DNA of 64,000 nucleotides, taken from JAEUJM01 sp044221555. GTDB lineage: Bacteria; Actinomycetota; Acidimicrobiia; Acidimicrobiales; DATDAH01. The stretch spans positions 1-64,000 of the forward strand of contig JBGAOY010000020.1 of assembly GCA_044221555.1 (NCBI GenBank). Reading direction: 5' to 3'. Positions 32,981-40,577 of this stretch are shown here, one piece after another (within the stretch, counting starts at the first letter, position 1; each line of letters opens with the position of its first letter). The position numbers were made by a program, and so were the translations under genes. The notes beneath the pieces are model-generated. The model saw only the letters and a list, made by a program, of their open reading frames with translations. It searched no databases and was not told the origin of the DNA.

Positions 32981-34596
32981 GCGGCGGCCCCCTGATGGAC
33001 GAGCTGGTTCACCCGGTCGGGCCGGGCCTCCTCCCCCGCCACCTCGTCGACCAGACGGCCGTCGTGCAGCACCAGGATGCGGTCGGCCAGCCGGCAGAGC
33101 TCCTCCACGTCGGACGACACGCAGAGCACCGCCCGGCCGCCGGCGGCCACCGAGCGCCGGATGAGCGCGTGCAACTCGGCCCGCGCGCCCACGTCCACCC
33201 CGAGGGTGGGCTCGTCGAGCAGCAGCAGGCGGGGGTCCCGCCGCAGCCAGCGGGCCAGCACGACCTTCTGCTGGTTGCCACCGCTGAGGGTGGTCATGGG
33301 GGCGTGGGCCGAGCCCGCGACCACTGAGTACCGATCGAGGTCCCCGGCCGCGGCGCTGCGTTCCGCCCGGCGGTCGACCCGGCCGGCCCGGCCACCCTGC
33401 CGGAAGCGGTCGAGGTCGGCGATGCTCAGGTTCTCGGCCACCGGGCTGGCGGCGAACACCGAGCGCTCCCGCTGCTCGGGGACGAGGGCCACGCCGGCGG
33501 CCATGGCCCGCCCCGGGGCGTTGAGGGCAAGCGGGTCACCGGCCAGGGTCACGTGGTCGGCCGTGGCCCGACGGACGCCGAAGAGCGCCTCCAGGAGCGT
33601 GGAGCGCCCTGAGCCGAGCAGGCCGGCGACGCCCACGATCTCGCCGTCGCCCACCGCGAAGCTGACGCCCTGCAACCGACCGGCCCGCAGCCCACGCACC
33701 TGGAGCAGCGGCGCCGACGACGGTGGTGGTGGTGGTGGTGGTGCCGACGAGCGTTCCGCGGGACGCTCCGGGCCAGATGTCGGGCGGCCGCCGGGACCGC
33801 CGGTGATGAGGGCCACCACCTCGTCGGGTGGCCGTGTGCCCACCGCGAAGCTCGCCACCCGACGGGCGTCGCGGAGCACCGTGGCCTCGTCGGCGGCCCG
33901 GGTCACCTCGTCGAGGCGGTGGGTCACGAGGAGCACCGCGTGTCCCGCCGCCGCCAGGTGGCGAAGTCCGCCCAGCAGGGCGGCGACCTCCCGTTCGGGC
34001 AGCGCCGCGGTCGGCTCGTCGAGCACGACCAGCCGGGGGGTGGTGGCGGGGGACGCCTCCACGTCGGCGAGCGCCCGGGCGATGGCCACGAGGGTCTGCA
34101 CCGCAGGGCCGAGGTCGCCGAGACGGGACGTCGGGTCGACCGCCATCCCCAGGCGGGCCAGCGCGTCGGACGCCGTCGCCCGCGCCTGGCGCCAGCGGAT
34201 CGAGCGACCCGGCCGGGTGGGCAGGCCGGCGCCGAGGCCGATGTTCTCGGCCACCGTGAGATCCGGGAAGGTCGAGGCGCCCTGGTGGACGACCCGCACG
34301 CCGGCGGCGTGGGCCCATGCCGGCGAGGTGCGGTCGGCCGCCACCTCGTGGGCCCCGACCGCCACCGTGCCCCCGGCGGCGCCCCGCTCCACGCCGGCCA
34401 CCACCCGGATCAGGGTCGACTTGCCCGAGCCGTTGGCACCGATGAGCGCGTGGATGGACCCCGGTCCGACCTCGAGGTCGACCCCGTCGAGGGCCACCAC
34501 CGGCCCGTAGTGGCGGGTGAGGTCCCGGACGGCGAGCGCCGGGGCGCCGGCCGGCACGATGTCGCCCGCCGACCGGCCGTCGTCCCCGGCGCTCAC
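32977..34596 (-). CDS. Ribose-type ABC transporter ATP-binding protein, tandem domains
   Basis: 539 residues from GTG 34596. The first ABC domain has Walker A IGANGSGKST and Walker B LVVLDEPTAALP; the second has a degenerate Walker A AGLLGSGRST, signature LSGGNQQKVVLARWL and LLLLDEPTLGVDVGA. In the first domain the signature region reads LGDLGPAVQTLVAIAR, lacking LSGGQ, as often in RbsA/MglA proteins. A proline run (PPPPPPPSS) links the halves. It energises sugar import. The start overlaps the stop of the binding-protein gene (GTGA). Confidence 0.92.
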   Translation of the reverse strand: MSAGDDGRSAGDIVPAGAPALAVRDLTRHYGPVVALDGVDLEVGPGSIHALIGANGSGKSTLIRVVAGVERGAAGGTVAVGAHEVAADRTSPAWAHAAGVRVVHQGASTFPDLTVAENIGLGAGLPTRPGRSIRWRQARATASDALARLGMAVDPTSRLGDLGPAVQTLVAIARALADVEASPATTPRLVVLDEPTAALPEREVAALLGGLRHLAAAGHAVLLVTHRLDEVTRAADEATVLRDARRVASFAVGTRPPDEVVALITGGPGGRPTSGPERPAERSSAPPPPPPPSSAPLLQVRGLRAGRLQGVSFAVGDGEIVGVAGLLGSGRSTLLEALFGVRRATADHVTLAGDPLALNAPGRAMAAGVALVPEQRERSVFAASPVAENLSIADLDRFRQGGRAGRVDRRAERSAAAGDLDRYSVVAGSAHAPMTTLSGGNQQKVVLARWLRRDPRLLLLDEPTLGVDVGARAELHALIRRSVAAGGRAVLCVSSDVEELCRLADRILVLHDGRLVDEVAGEEARPDRVNQLVHQGAAA

Positions 34597-35819
34597 CCCG
34601 CCCAGATCTCCTCGTAGGCGGCCCGGTAGTCGAAGGGGCCCTCGAAGTCGGTGGCACCGTCGAGCTCCTCGGCGGTGACGAGCTGATACCCCACGCCCTC
34701 GTCGACGGTGGGCTCGTCGCTGAGCACCCGGTTCAAGGTGTCCACCGCCGCCCAGCCGGTCCAGTCGGACGGGAAGGCCATCACCATGTCGAGGGTGCCG
34801 TCGTTCAGCAGCTGGTACTGCGTGGGCATCCCCTCGGCCCCGAGCACCAGGAGGTCGTCGCGCCCGGCGTCGGCGAGCCCGGCGATCCCGAGGCCGACGG
34901 CGGCGGCGTAGGGGAAGCTGATGGCGTTGGCCTCCGGGTGGGCCACGATGGCCGACGCCACCTTCTGCGGCAGCGTCCCGTCGAGCAGGTCGCCGGTGTT
35001 GAACGACACCGTCTCGACGACCTCGCACGAGCCGCACCGGGCCACGCCGGCGTCGAAGCCCTCGCCGAGCAGGCTGATGGCGAGCAGGTCGTCCTGGGCC
35101 AGGTTGATGGCCTTCAGCTCGCCCTCGGTCTCCACCACGGCCCAGTCCACCTTGGCCCCGGCGAAGTCGCGGGCGCCCTGCTCCGGGTCCTGGCCCTCGG
35201 GGGTGAAGTCGACCTGAGCGGCGAAGCGGGCCTCCTGCTCGCCGTTCGAGGTGACGTCGCAGTCGAAGGCGTTCAGCACCACCACCGGGAAGTCGGCGGC
35301 GTTGGCCTCGTCGAGGGCGCCGCTGAAGTGCTGGCAGTCGACGCCCACCACGATGGCACCGTCGGCGCCGGCCGCCATGGCCTGGCGGATGGCGTCGCCC
35401 GCCTTCGAGAAGTCGAGGCCGGTGTCCACCAGGGTGGCGTCCCAGCCGATGGCGTCGGCCCCCTCCATCACCCCGTCCACCAGCACGCTGCAGCTCTCGA
35501 GCAGCTGGCCGCAGGAGACGACGTAGATCTCGGCGCCCTCGACCGCGGCGGGGCCGTCTTCGGGTGGCGGCCGGAACGTGCCCTCGAGCCACGGTGCGAG
35601 CCGCTCCTCCGAGGCGGCCACGGCCTCGGCCCCGCTCAGCACCTCGGCCTCGGTGGTCGACGTCGCCGACGAGCCGCCGGCGGCGGTGCCGTCGGTGGCG
35701 TCGCCGCCTGAGGCGGTCGTCTCCGACCCCGAGGCGCACGACGCCGCCAGCGCCACCAGCACCACCACGGTGCCCAACCGCGCACGCCACCTGGTCGAGG
35801 CGTTGTCCCCCATGGCCAT
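34593..35819 (-). CDS. Sugar-type ABC transporter substrate-binding lipoprotein
   Basis: 408 residues. A signal peptide with lipobox LVALAASC is followed by a Ser/Thr/Gly linker and a periplasmic-binding-protein type 1 fold (AIRQAMAAGADGAIVVGVDCQHFSGALDEA, FPVVVLNAFDCDV, LLVLGAEGMPTQYQLLNDG). It captures the ligand for the downstream ATPase and permease. The ligand is not predictable; several extra cysteines (CGQLLESC, CGSCEVV) are unusual for a ribose-binding protein. It is the first gene of the operon. Confidence 0.88.
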   Translation of the reverse strand: MAMGDNASTRWRARLGTVVVLVALAASCASGSETTASGGDATDGTAAGGSSATSTTEAEVLSGAEAVAASEERLAPWLEGTFRPPPEDGPAAVEGAEIYVVSCGQLLESCSVLVDGVMEGADAIGWDATLVDTGLDFSKAGDAIRQAMAAGADGAIVVGVDCQHFSGALDEANAADFPVVVLNAFDCDVTSNGEQEARFAAQVDFTPEGQDPEQGARDFAGAKVDWAVVETEGELKAINLAQDDLLAISLLGEGFDAGVARCGSCEVVETVSFNTGDLLDGTLPQKVASAIVAHPEANAISFPYAAAVGLGIAGLADAGRDDLLVLGAEGMPTQYQLLNDGTLDMVMAFPSDWTGWAAVDTLNRVLSDEPTVDEGVGYQLVTAEELDGATDFEGPFDYRAAYEEIWAG

Positions 35820-35878
35820 CCCCCTGGATCGCAGTCACCCGGCGGGGGTTCCCACCGCTGGTGTCCGTTGTGGCCGGA

Positions 35879-35898
35879 TCATGTCAGTGTTGACATGA
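35879..35898. promoter_or_regulatory. 20-base palindromic operator with embedded -35
   Basis: TCATGTCA and TGACATGA pair perfectly around GTGT. TTGACA within the right half (35890-35895) could be the -35 element of the rightward oxidoreductase gene. It lies 27 bases from that gene's ATG and 59 bases from the divergent binding-protein start, a typical place for a TetR-type repressor. Confidence 0.55.
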
Positions 35899-35925
35899 GT
35901 ACGCAAGTGCACGAAGGTGGCGCCC

Positions 35926-37506
35926 ATGACGGACTACGACGCCATCGTGATCGGGGCGGGACACAACGGCCTCACCGCGGCCACCATCATGGCCAGGGCC
36001 GGGCTGCGCGTGCTGTGCCTCGAGAAGAACCAGCACGTGGGCGGCATGGCGTCCACCACCGAGCTCATCAAGGGCTACAAGTTCGAGATCGCCGGCTCGG
36101 TGCTGTTCCCGATGGCCGACGAGATCTGGGACGACCTTGGCCTCGAAGCCTGCCCCACCATCGAGTCCGAGGTGATGTCGGTCAACGTCGGCCGCCCCGA
36201 CCAGGCCCCGATGATCTTCTACAGCGACCCCGAGCAACTGATGGAGCACGTCGCCGAGACCAACGGCATGGACGCGGTGCTGGGGATGGCCGAGATCATG
36301 GGGTGGTGCGACGCGCCGGCCCGAGCCATCGGACGCTTCGAGGTCCGCACGCCCCCGAAGAGCCTCGACGAGATGTTCGCCTGCGCCAGCAACGAGTCCG
36401 AGCGCGAGGCCATCGAGATCGCCATGTTCGGCAGCGTCATGGACGTGATCGACCGCTACCTCCCCGACAAGCAGCGCCACGGGATGCTGCGGGGGATGCT
36501 GGCCTTCCTCGCCGTCAACTCCACCTACCGGGGCCCCTACACGCCGGGTAGCGCGCTGTGCCTGGCCTTCGCCATGGCCACCACCGGCACCCGGATGATG
36601 CGCAAGCTCCAGGGCGGCATCGGGGCCCTGTCCCAGCACCTGCTCGGCCAGTTCGAGGCCGCCGGCGGCGAGCTGCGCCTGCACGCCAAGGTCGACGAGA
36701 TCCTCCACAATGGCGCACGGGTCACGGGCGTGCGCCTCACCGACGGCGACACCATCTCGGCCCCCAACGTGGTGTCCAACCTCGACCTCACCACCACGCT
36801 GCTGCGGCTCATGGACCGCGAGGCGATGCCGCCCGAGCTGGTGCGACGGGTCGAGCGCATCGACCACCGCGCCGCCTACGTGCAGATCCACTTCGCCCTC
36901 GACGGCCTGCCCGAGTTCGCGGGCCCGTACGAGATGCTCAACGAGGGCCCGCTCCGAGCGTCGATGGGCATGTTCGGCACGCCCGAGGAGATGCAGAAGG
37001 ACTACGAGGACTGCTGCCGAGGCGACCTGCCCGAGTGGCCGTCGATGGGGCTCCAGATCCCCAGCCTCCTCGACCCCGACCTCGCGCCGCCGGGCAAGCA
37101 CGCCGGCAGCTCCTACGCCTTCTACTTCCCCGTGGTGGGCAGCCGCGAGGAGCAGTCCCGCCTGAAGGACGTCATGGCCGAGCGGGTGATCGCGAAGGTG
37201 GCGGGGATGGCCCCGAACTTCCCCGACATCATCGACCGCCAGCTCACGTACGCCTCGTACGCGTTCGAGATGATGTACGGCGCCACCGACGGCGACTTCT
37301 GCCACGGACTCATCCACCCCGAGCTGATGGGCCCGTTCCGCCCCGGCCCCCGAGGGTGGCCCGACAACCCGATCCCCATCGAGGGCCTGTTCCTGTGCGG
37401 CGCCGGCTGCCATGGTGGCCCCGGGGTCACCTTCACCCCGGGGTACAACTGCGGCTACGAGGTGGTCGAGGCCGCCGACCGCACCGCGAGCGCCGCCTCC
37501 GCCTGA
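35926..37506 (+). CDS. CrtI-like FAD-dependent oxidoreductase
   Basis: 526 residues from ATG 35926, with GAAGGTGG upstream. YDAIVIGAGHNGLTAATIMARAGLRVLCLEKNQHVGG is the dinucleotide-binding start of phytoene-desaturase-like enzymes, and the C-terminal GLFLCGAGCHGGPGVTFTPGYNCGYEVVEA is their FAD-binding end. It probably saturates or desaturates an isoprenoid or lipid substrate. No carotenoid genes lie nearby, so carotenoid synthesis is not supported. It is divergent from the ABC importer and shares the palindrome at 35879-35898 with it. Confidence 0.87.
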   Translation: MTDYDAIVIGAGHNGLTAATIMARAGLRVLCLEKNQHVGGMASTTELIKGYKFEIAGSVLFPMADEIWDDLGLEACPTIESEVMSVNVGRPDQAPMIFYSDPEQLMEHVAETNGMDAVLGMAEIMGWCDAPARAIGRFEVRTPPKSLDEMFACASNESEREAIEIAMFGSVMDVIDRYLPDKQRHGMLRGMLAFLAVNSTYRGPYTPGSALCLAFAMATTGTRMMRKLQGGIGALSQHLLGQFEAAGGELRLHAKVDEILHNGARVTGVRLTDGDTISAPNVVSNLDLTTTLLRLMDREAMPPELVRRVERIDHRAAYVQIHFALDGLPEFAGPYEMLNEGPLRASMGMFGTPEEMQKDYEDCCRGDLPEWPSMGLQIPSLLDPDLAPPGKHAGSSYAFYFPVVGSREEQSRLKDVMAERVIAKVAGMAPNFPDIIDRQLTYASYAFEMMYGATDGDFCHGLIHPELMGPFRPGPRGWPDNPIPIEGLFLCGAGCHGGPGVTFTPGYNCGYEVVEAADRTASAASA

Positions 37507-37581
37507 CCGCCCGGCGCGCCGCGGCGAACGAGAGACCGGTCAGACCGGGCCTGGCGGGCTCAGGGAGGCGCGAGACGCATC

Positions 37582-37628
37582 TTCTTCGGACCGTTGACCT
37601 CGCCGAGCGCGGTCAGCGGTCCAAAGAA
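37582..37628. terminator. Bidirectional terminator
   Basis: Arms 37582-37599 and 37611-37628 pair over 18 positions (16 Watson-Crick, two G-U compatible in RNA) around an 11-base loop, with TTCTT/AAGAA-type ends. It lies between convergent genes (oxidoreductase and VWA protein) and can serve both. Confidence 0.7.
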
Positions 37629-37647
37629 CCCGGCCGCCGGCGACCGG

Positions 37648-38367
37648 TCAGCCCGAGTGGGCCCCGTCGGCCTGCTCGGCCTCCTTCACGCCCTCGAACC
37701 AGTCCTCGCGCTGCGCCGCTCGGGCGGCGCGGGGCTTCGAGCGGTAGCTGGCCACGCTGCGGTCGACGCTGTCGAACGCCGCCGCCACCCCGACGGGGCT
37801 GGCCGCGAAGTTGGACGTGTGGCTGGCCCGGACGCCCATGTGGCGGGTGGTGTCGTACGAGTCCTGGTTGGCGCCCAGGAAGACGAAGGTCCAGCCCTCG
37901 TCCTGCTTGGCCTTGATGCGGTCGAAGACGCGCCGGTGGTCCCACTCCCGGCTGGCGTTCTCGAGGCCGTCGGTGAAGATCACGACCACCACGTCCTCGG
38001 CGGGGAGGCCCCACTGGGCGCGGGTGGCCACCTCGTTCTCGGCGGCGGCGATCATCCGGCCGATGGCGTCGTACAGCGGCGTCATGCCCCGGGGCTGGAA
38101 TTGGTCGGGGCGCAGGGGGCCGAGCTCGGCGAGCGGGGCGGCGGCCACGACGACCTCGTGGGGGTCCTGGTCGTCGAACTGCACGACCGTGAGGCGCAGG
38201 GCGGCGCCGTCCTTGGCCTTCTGGCCCGAGAGGAACTCGTTGAAGCCGTCGACCACGGCGTCGTGCAGCGTGCTCATCGACCCGGAGCGGTCCAGGAGGA
38301 ACCAGGTGTGGACAGGGTCGGTGGTGTCGACATCGGTGCGGTGGGCGGCGGGGGTGGACGTGGCCAT
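37648..38367 (-). CDS. VWA-domain protein
   Basis: 239 residues. The metal-ion-dependent adhesion site is complete: WFLLDRSGSM (Asp26, Ser28, Ser30), the Thr in RGMTPLYDAI, and the Asp in VVIFTDGLENAS. No signal peptide or membrane helix, so it is cytoplasmic. VWA proteins mediate metal-dependent protein binding, often beside a MoxR ATPase, none of which is seen here. It is divergent from the Nudix/winged-helix gene with about 100 bases between them. Confidence 0.87.
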   Translation of the reverse strand: MATSTPAAHRTDVDTTDPVHTWFLLDRSGSMSTLHDAVVDGFNEFLSGQKAKDGAALRLTVVQFDDQDPHEVVVAAAPLAELGPLRPDQFQPRGMTPLYDAIGRMIAAAENEVATRAQWGLPAEDVVVVIFTDGLENASREWDHRRVFDRIKAKQDEGWTFVFLGANQDSYDTTRHMGVRASHTSNFAASPVGVAAAFDSVDRSVASYRSKPRAARAAQREDWFEGVKEAEQADGAHSG

Positions 38368-38391
38368 GGGCGGCTCCAGTTCTGGTCGGGG

Positions 38392-38402
38392 TGACTAATA
38401 GT
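38392..38402. promoter_or_regulatory. Palindrome in VWA/Nudix divergent promoter
   Basis: GACTAATAGTC is a perfect palindrome about a central base, 25 bases from the VWA start. Further right, GCCAAC and GTTGGC (about 38434-38466) and CAACC/GGTTG form overlapping inverted repeats before the Nudix start. Either could be the operator of the Nudix/winged-helix protein. Confidence 0.4.
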
Positions 38403-38456
38403 CGGGTTGACCATAACCGTTCGAGGAGAAAGTGCCAACCTGACTCGAACTGGTTG

Positions 38457-38462
38457 TACGTT
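38457..38462 (+). promoter_or_regulatory. -10 element (TACGTT), leaderless start for Nudix gene
   Basis: TACGTT is followed by 6 bases and the GTG at 38469. Confidence 0.48.
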
Positions 38463-38468
38463 GGCGGT

Positions 38469-39329
38469 GTGACCGCCGGAACCGCCCCGGACGGGTACCG
38501 GCCGGAGGACTATCCGCCCTTCGCCGTCACCGTCGACATCGTGGTGCTCACCCTGGTGAACCAGCGCCTCCACGTCCTGCTGGTGCAGCGCCACGGTGAG
38601 CCCTTCGCCGGTGCCTGGGCCCTGCCTGGCGGCTTCGTCAAGGAGGCCGAGTCGCTCGAGGACGCCGCCGACCGCGAGCTGCAGGAGGAGACCGGGGTCG
38701 AGGCGGCCGAGCACCTCGAACAACTCGGCGCCTACGGCGAGCCCGACCGCGACCCCCGCATGCGGGTGGTGACGGTCGCCTACCTCGCGGTGCTGCGCCA
38801 CGTCGACGGCCTGCGCGCCGGCGGCGACGCCGCCGACACCGCGCTCGTGCCCGTCGCCGACGTGCTGTCCACCCGCCGCCGCCCGCTGGCGTTCGACCAC
38901 CGGCGCATCCTCACCGACGCCGTCGCCCGCCTCAGCGAGCAACTCGAGCACACCTCGCTGGCCACCGCCTTCGTGGGCCCCGAGTTCACCCTCTCGGAGC
39001 TGCGCACGGTCTACGAGGCCAGCTGGGACACCCCCCTCGACCCCGGCAACTTCCGGCGCCACATGCTGCGCGCCGACATCCTGTCGCCCACGGGCGAGAC
39101 CCGGCCGCCCGGGCCCGAGGGCGGCAAGCCCGGCGAGGTGTACCGGGTGGAGGTGCCGGCCAGCGCGCCGCTCCCCCGCCCCCTGCGACGCCCCGAGCGG
39201 GCCCGACCCGCGGCTGCCGCCGCGGCGCCGGCGCCCCCGGCGGCCGCCGCGCCCCACCAGGCGGCGAAGGCCGGGCCCGACGACGAGGACGAGAGGTCGC
39301 GCCGGCGCCGACGGCGACCCGACGCCTGA
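38469..39329 (+). CDS. Nudix hydrolase with NrtR-like winged-helix C-terminus
   Basis: 286 residues from the leaderless GTG. The Nudix box is complete at about 55-77: G-x5-E-x7-R-E-L-x-E-E-T-G-V. After the Nudix fold, FVGPEFTLSELRTVYEASWDTPLDPGNFRRHML matches the winged helix of NrtR-type proteins, which sense ADP-ribose and regulate NAD genes, or in other members just hydrolyse it. The last 70 residues are Pro/Ala-rich and end in a run of arginines. No NAD gene is nearby, so the regulated target could be the divergent VWA gene; this is inference. Confidence 0.85.
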   Translation: MTAGTAPDGYRPEDYPPFAVTVDIVVLTLVNQRLHVLLVQRHGEPFAGAWALPGGFVKEAESLEDAADRELQEETGVEAAEHLEQLGAYGEPDRDPRMRVVTVAYLAVLRHVDGLRAGGDAADTALVPVADVLSTRRRPLAFDHRRILTDAVARLSEQLEHTSLATAFVGPEFTLSELRTVYEASWDTPLDPGNFRRHMLRADILSPTGETRPPGPEGGKPGEVYRVEVPASAPLPRPLRRPERARPAAAAAAPAPPAAAAPHQAAKAGPDDEDERSRRRRRRPDA

Positions 39330-39933
39330 CCCGGCCCGGCGCCCCTCCCCCGGCTGGCCGATTCTCGACGCACTGGCTGTCGCAGAATGGTTGCCCAACG
39401 GCGCGAACGACGGGCGAGGTGGCTCGGGTCTCGTCCTCTGGTGCCGTTCGGCCCGGTGCTGGGTGCGGTGACGAGGGCGGCGACACGGGCCATCGGCGGG
39501 GGTATGGCCGGATCGGGGCCAAGATGCCACTCTCCGTGTTCGAAGGGGCGTCGGTGCCCAAACTCGACGCAATGACCCTCGGAAAACGGCAGCTATGTCG
39601 TCGAGTTCGGCGGGGGCGGGCCCGGTGGACACCGAGGGTGAGATCCGCCGCGCGGCCGGCCCCCTTCTTCGCGCCGCTCCGCCCGCGGCGCGCCGATCGG
39701 GACCCAGACGAGGGGCTCGGCGGAGAGGCGCCTGGTCAGATCCGGTGCCGTGCGCCTGATGAGATGACCGGCCACGCCCGCGACTCGATTCCGCGACAAC
39801 CTGACTAGTTGGCCGTCGCTCTCCGACAGCCACTGCGTCGAGACCGCGAGGTTGGGATAGACGCCACGCCGGGATGCGGGGCGGCGCCCCCACCCGGCAG
39901 CAGGTCCGGCGGGCGCCTGCTGGAAGGACGGCG
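39330..39933. other. 600-base intergenic region
   Basis: No frame here looks like a known protein. Directly after the Nudix stop a short hairpin (ATTCTCGAC with GTCGCAGAAT, 39361-39388) may terminate that gene. The 11-base string CTCGACGCAAT, present in the hairpin at 91-143, recurs near 39563. The rest may be promoter region or gene remnant. Confidence 0.45.
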
Positions 39934-40362
39934 ATGCCCGGCACCACCGACGACGTCTGGGAGGGGCTGGCGACGGCGCGCTCCATCCGCCGCTTCACCG
40001 ACGAGCCGGTCGGCGACGAGGTGCTGGACCGCTGCCTCGAGGCCGCCACCTGGGCCCCGAACGGCACCAACGTCCAGGCGTGGCGCTTCGCCGTGCTGCG
40101 CTCGCCCGAGGTGCGGGCGGTGGTGGCCGAGGCCGCCCGCGCCCAGGGCCTCGGCACCTGCCTCACGAGCTGGGCCAACCACGGAGGCGAGGCGCTGCTT
40201 CGGGAGGCCGTCGGCATACCCGAGGGGTGGCTGTTGGCCGGCCACGTCGTGGTCGCCTGGCCCCGCGGCGCCCACGGCCCGGTCCGGCGCCGCCCCCTCG
40301 CCGACGTCGTGTTCCACGACCACTGGGACGACGCCGAGGTCCTCCGCACCGGCTGGCGCTGA
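39934..40362 (+). CDS. Nitroreductase-family protein with central deletion
   Basis: 142 residues; intact family members have about 200. RSIRRFTDEPVGDEVLDRCLEAATWAPNGTNVQAWRFAV is the normal N-terminus and ARAQGLGTCLTSW...LLREAVGIPEGW...GPVRRRPLADVVFHDHW the normal C-terminus. The join after SPEVRAVVAEA lacks about 60-70 residues that normally carry the domain's middle helices and part of the FMN pocket. The frame is kept. It may be a degraded gene still translated, or an odd small protein. GGAAGGA precedes the ATG well. A 40-base palindrome follows. Confidence 0.7.
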   Translation: MPGTTDDVWEGLATARSIRRFTDEPVGDEVLDRCLEAATWAPNGTNVQAWRFAVLRSPEVRAVVAEAARAQGLGTCLTSWANHGGEALLREAVGIPEGWLLAGHVVVAWPRGAHGPVRRRPLADVVFHDHWDDAEVLRTGWR

Positions 40363-40410
40363 CCCGCCGCGGCCACGGACCGTGGCCGTTCGGAGCGGCA
40401 AGGACCGAGG

Positions 40411-40450
40411 TGGAGGAACTACCCGTCACCGGTGACTGGTAGTTCCTCCA
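40411..40450. repeat. 40-base near-perfect palindrome
   Basis: TGGAGGAACTACC (40411-40423) pairs exactly with 40438-40450. Inside, GTCACC and GGTGAC pair too, leaving one C/T mismatch in 20 pairs and no loop. It lies between two rightward genes. Options are a terminator for the nitroreductase, an operator for the helicase gene, or a remnant of a palindromic mobile repeat. Confidence 0.8.
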
Positions 40451-40562
40451 GGTCTTGTTGTCGCGGGGAATCGGCGGGAGGCCGACCACCCTCCGCAGCG
40501 ACTGGGGACAGAGCGTCCGGAGGGCCCCGCCGCCCGGACGAGGGAGGGCCGACGGGGGCGGG

Positions 40563-40568
40563 TACGGT
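40563..40568 (+). promoter_or_regulatory. -10 element (TACGGT) before the helicase gene
   Basis: TACGGT ends 9 bases before the ATG at 40578, so the mRNA would have almost no leader. Confidence 0.38.
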
Positions 40569-40577
40569 CCCCGGACG

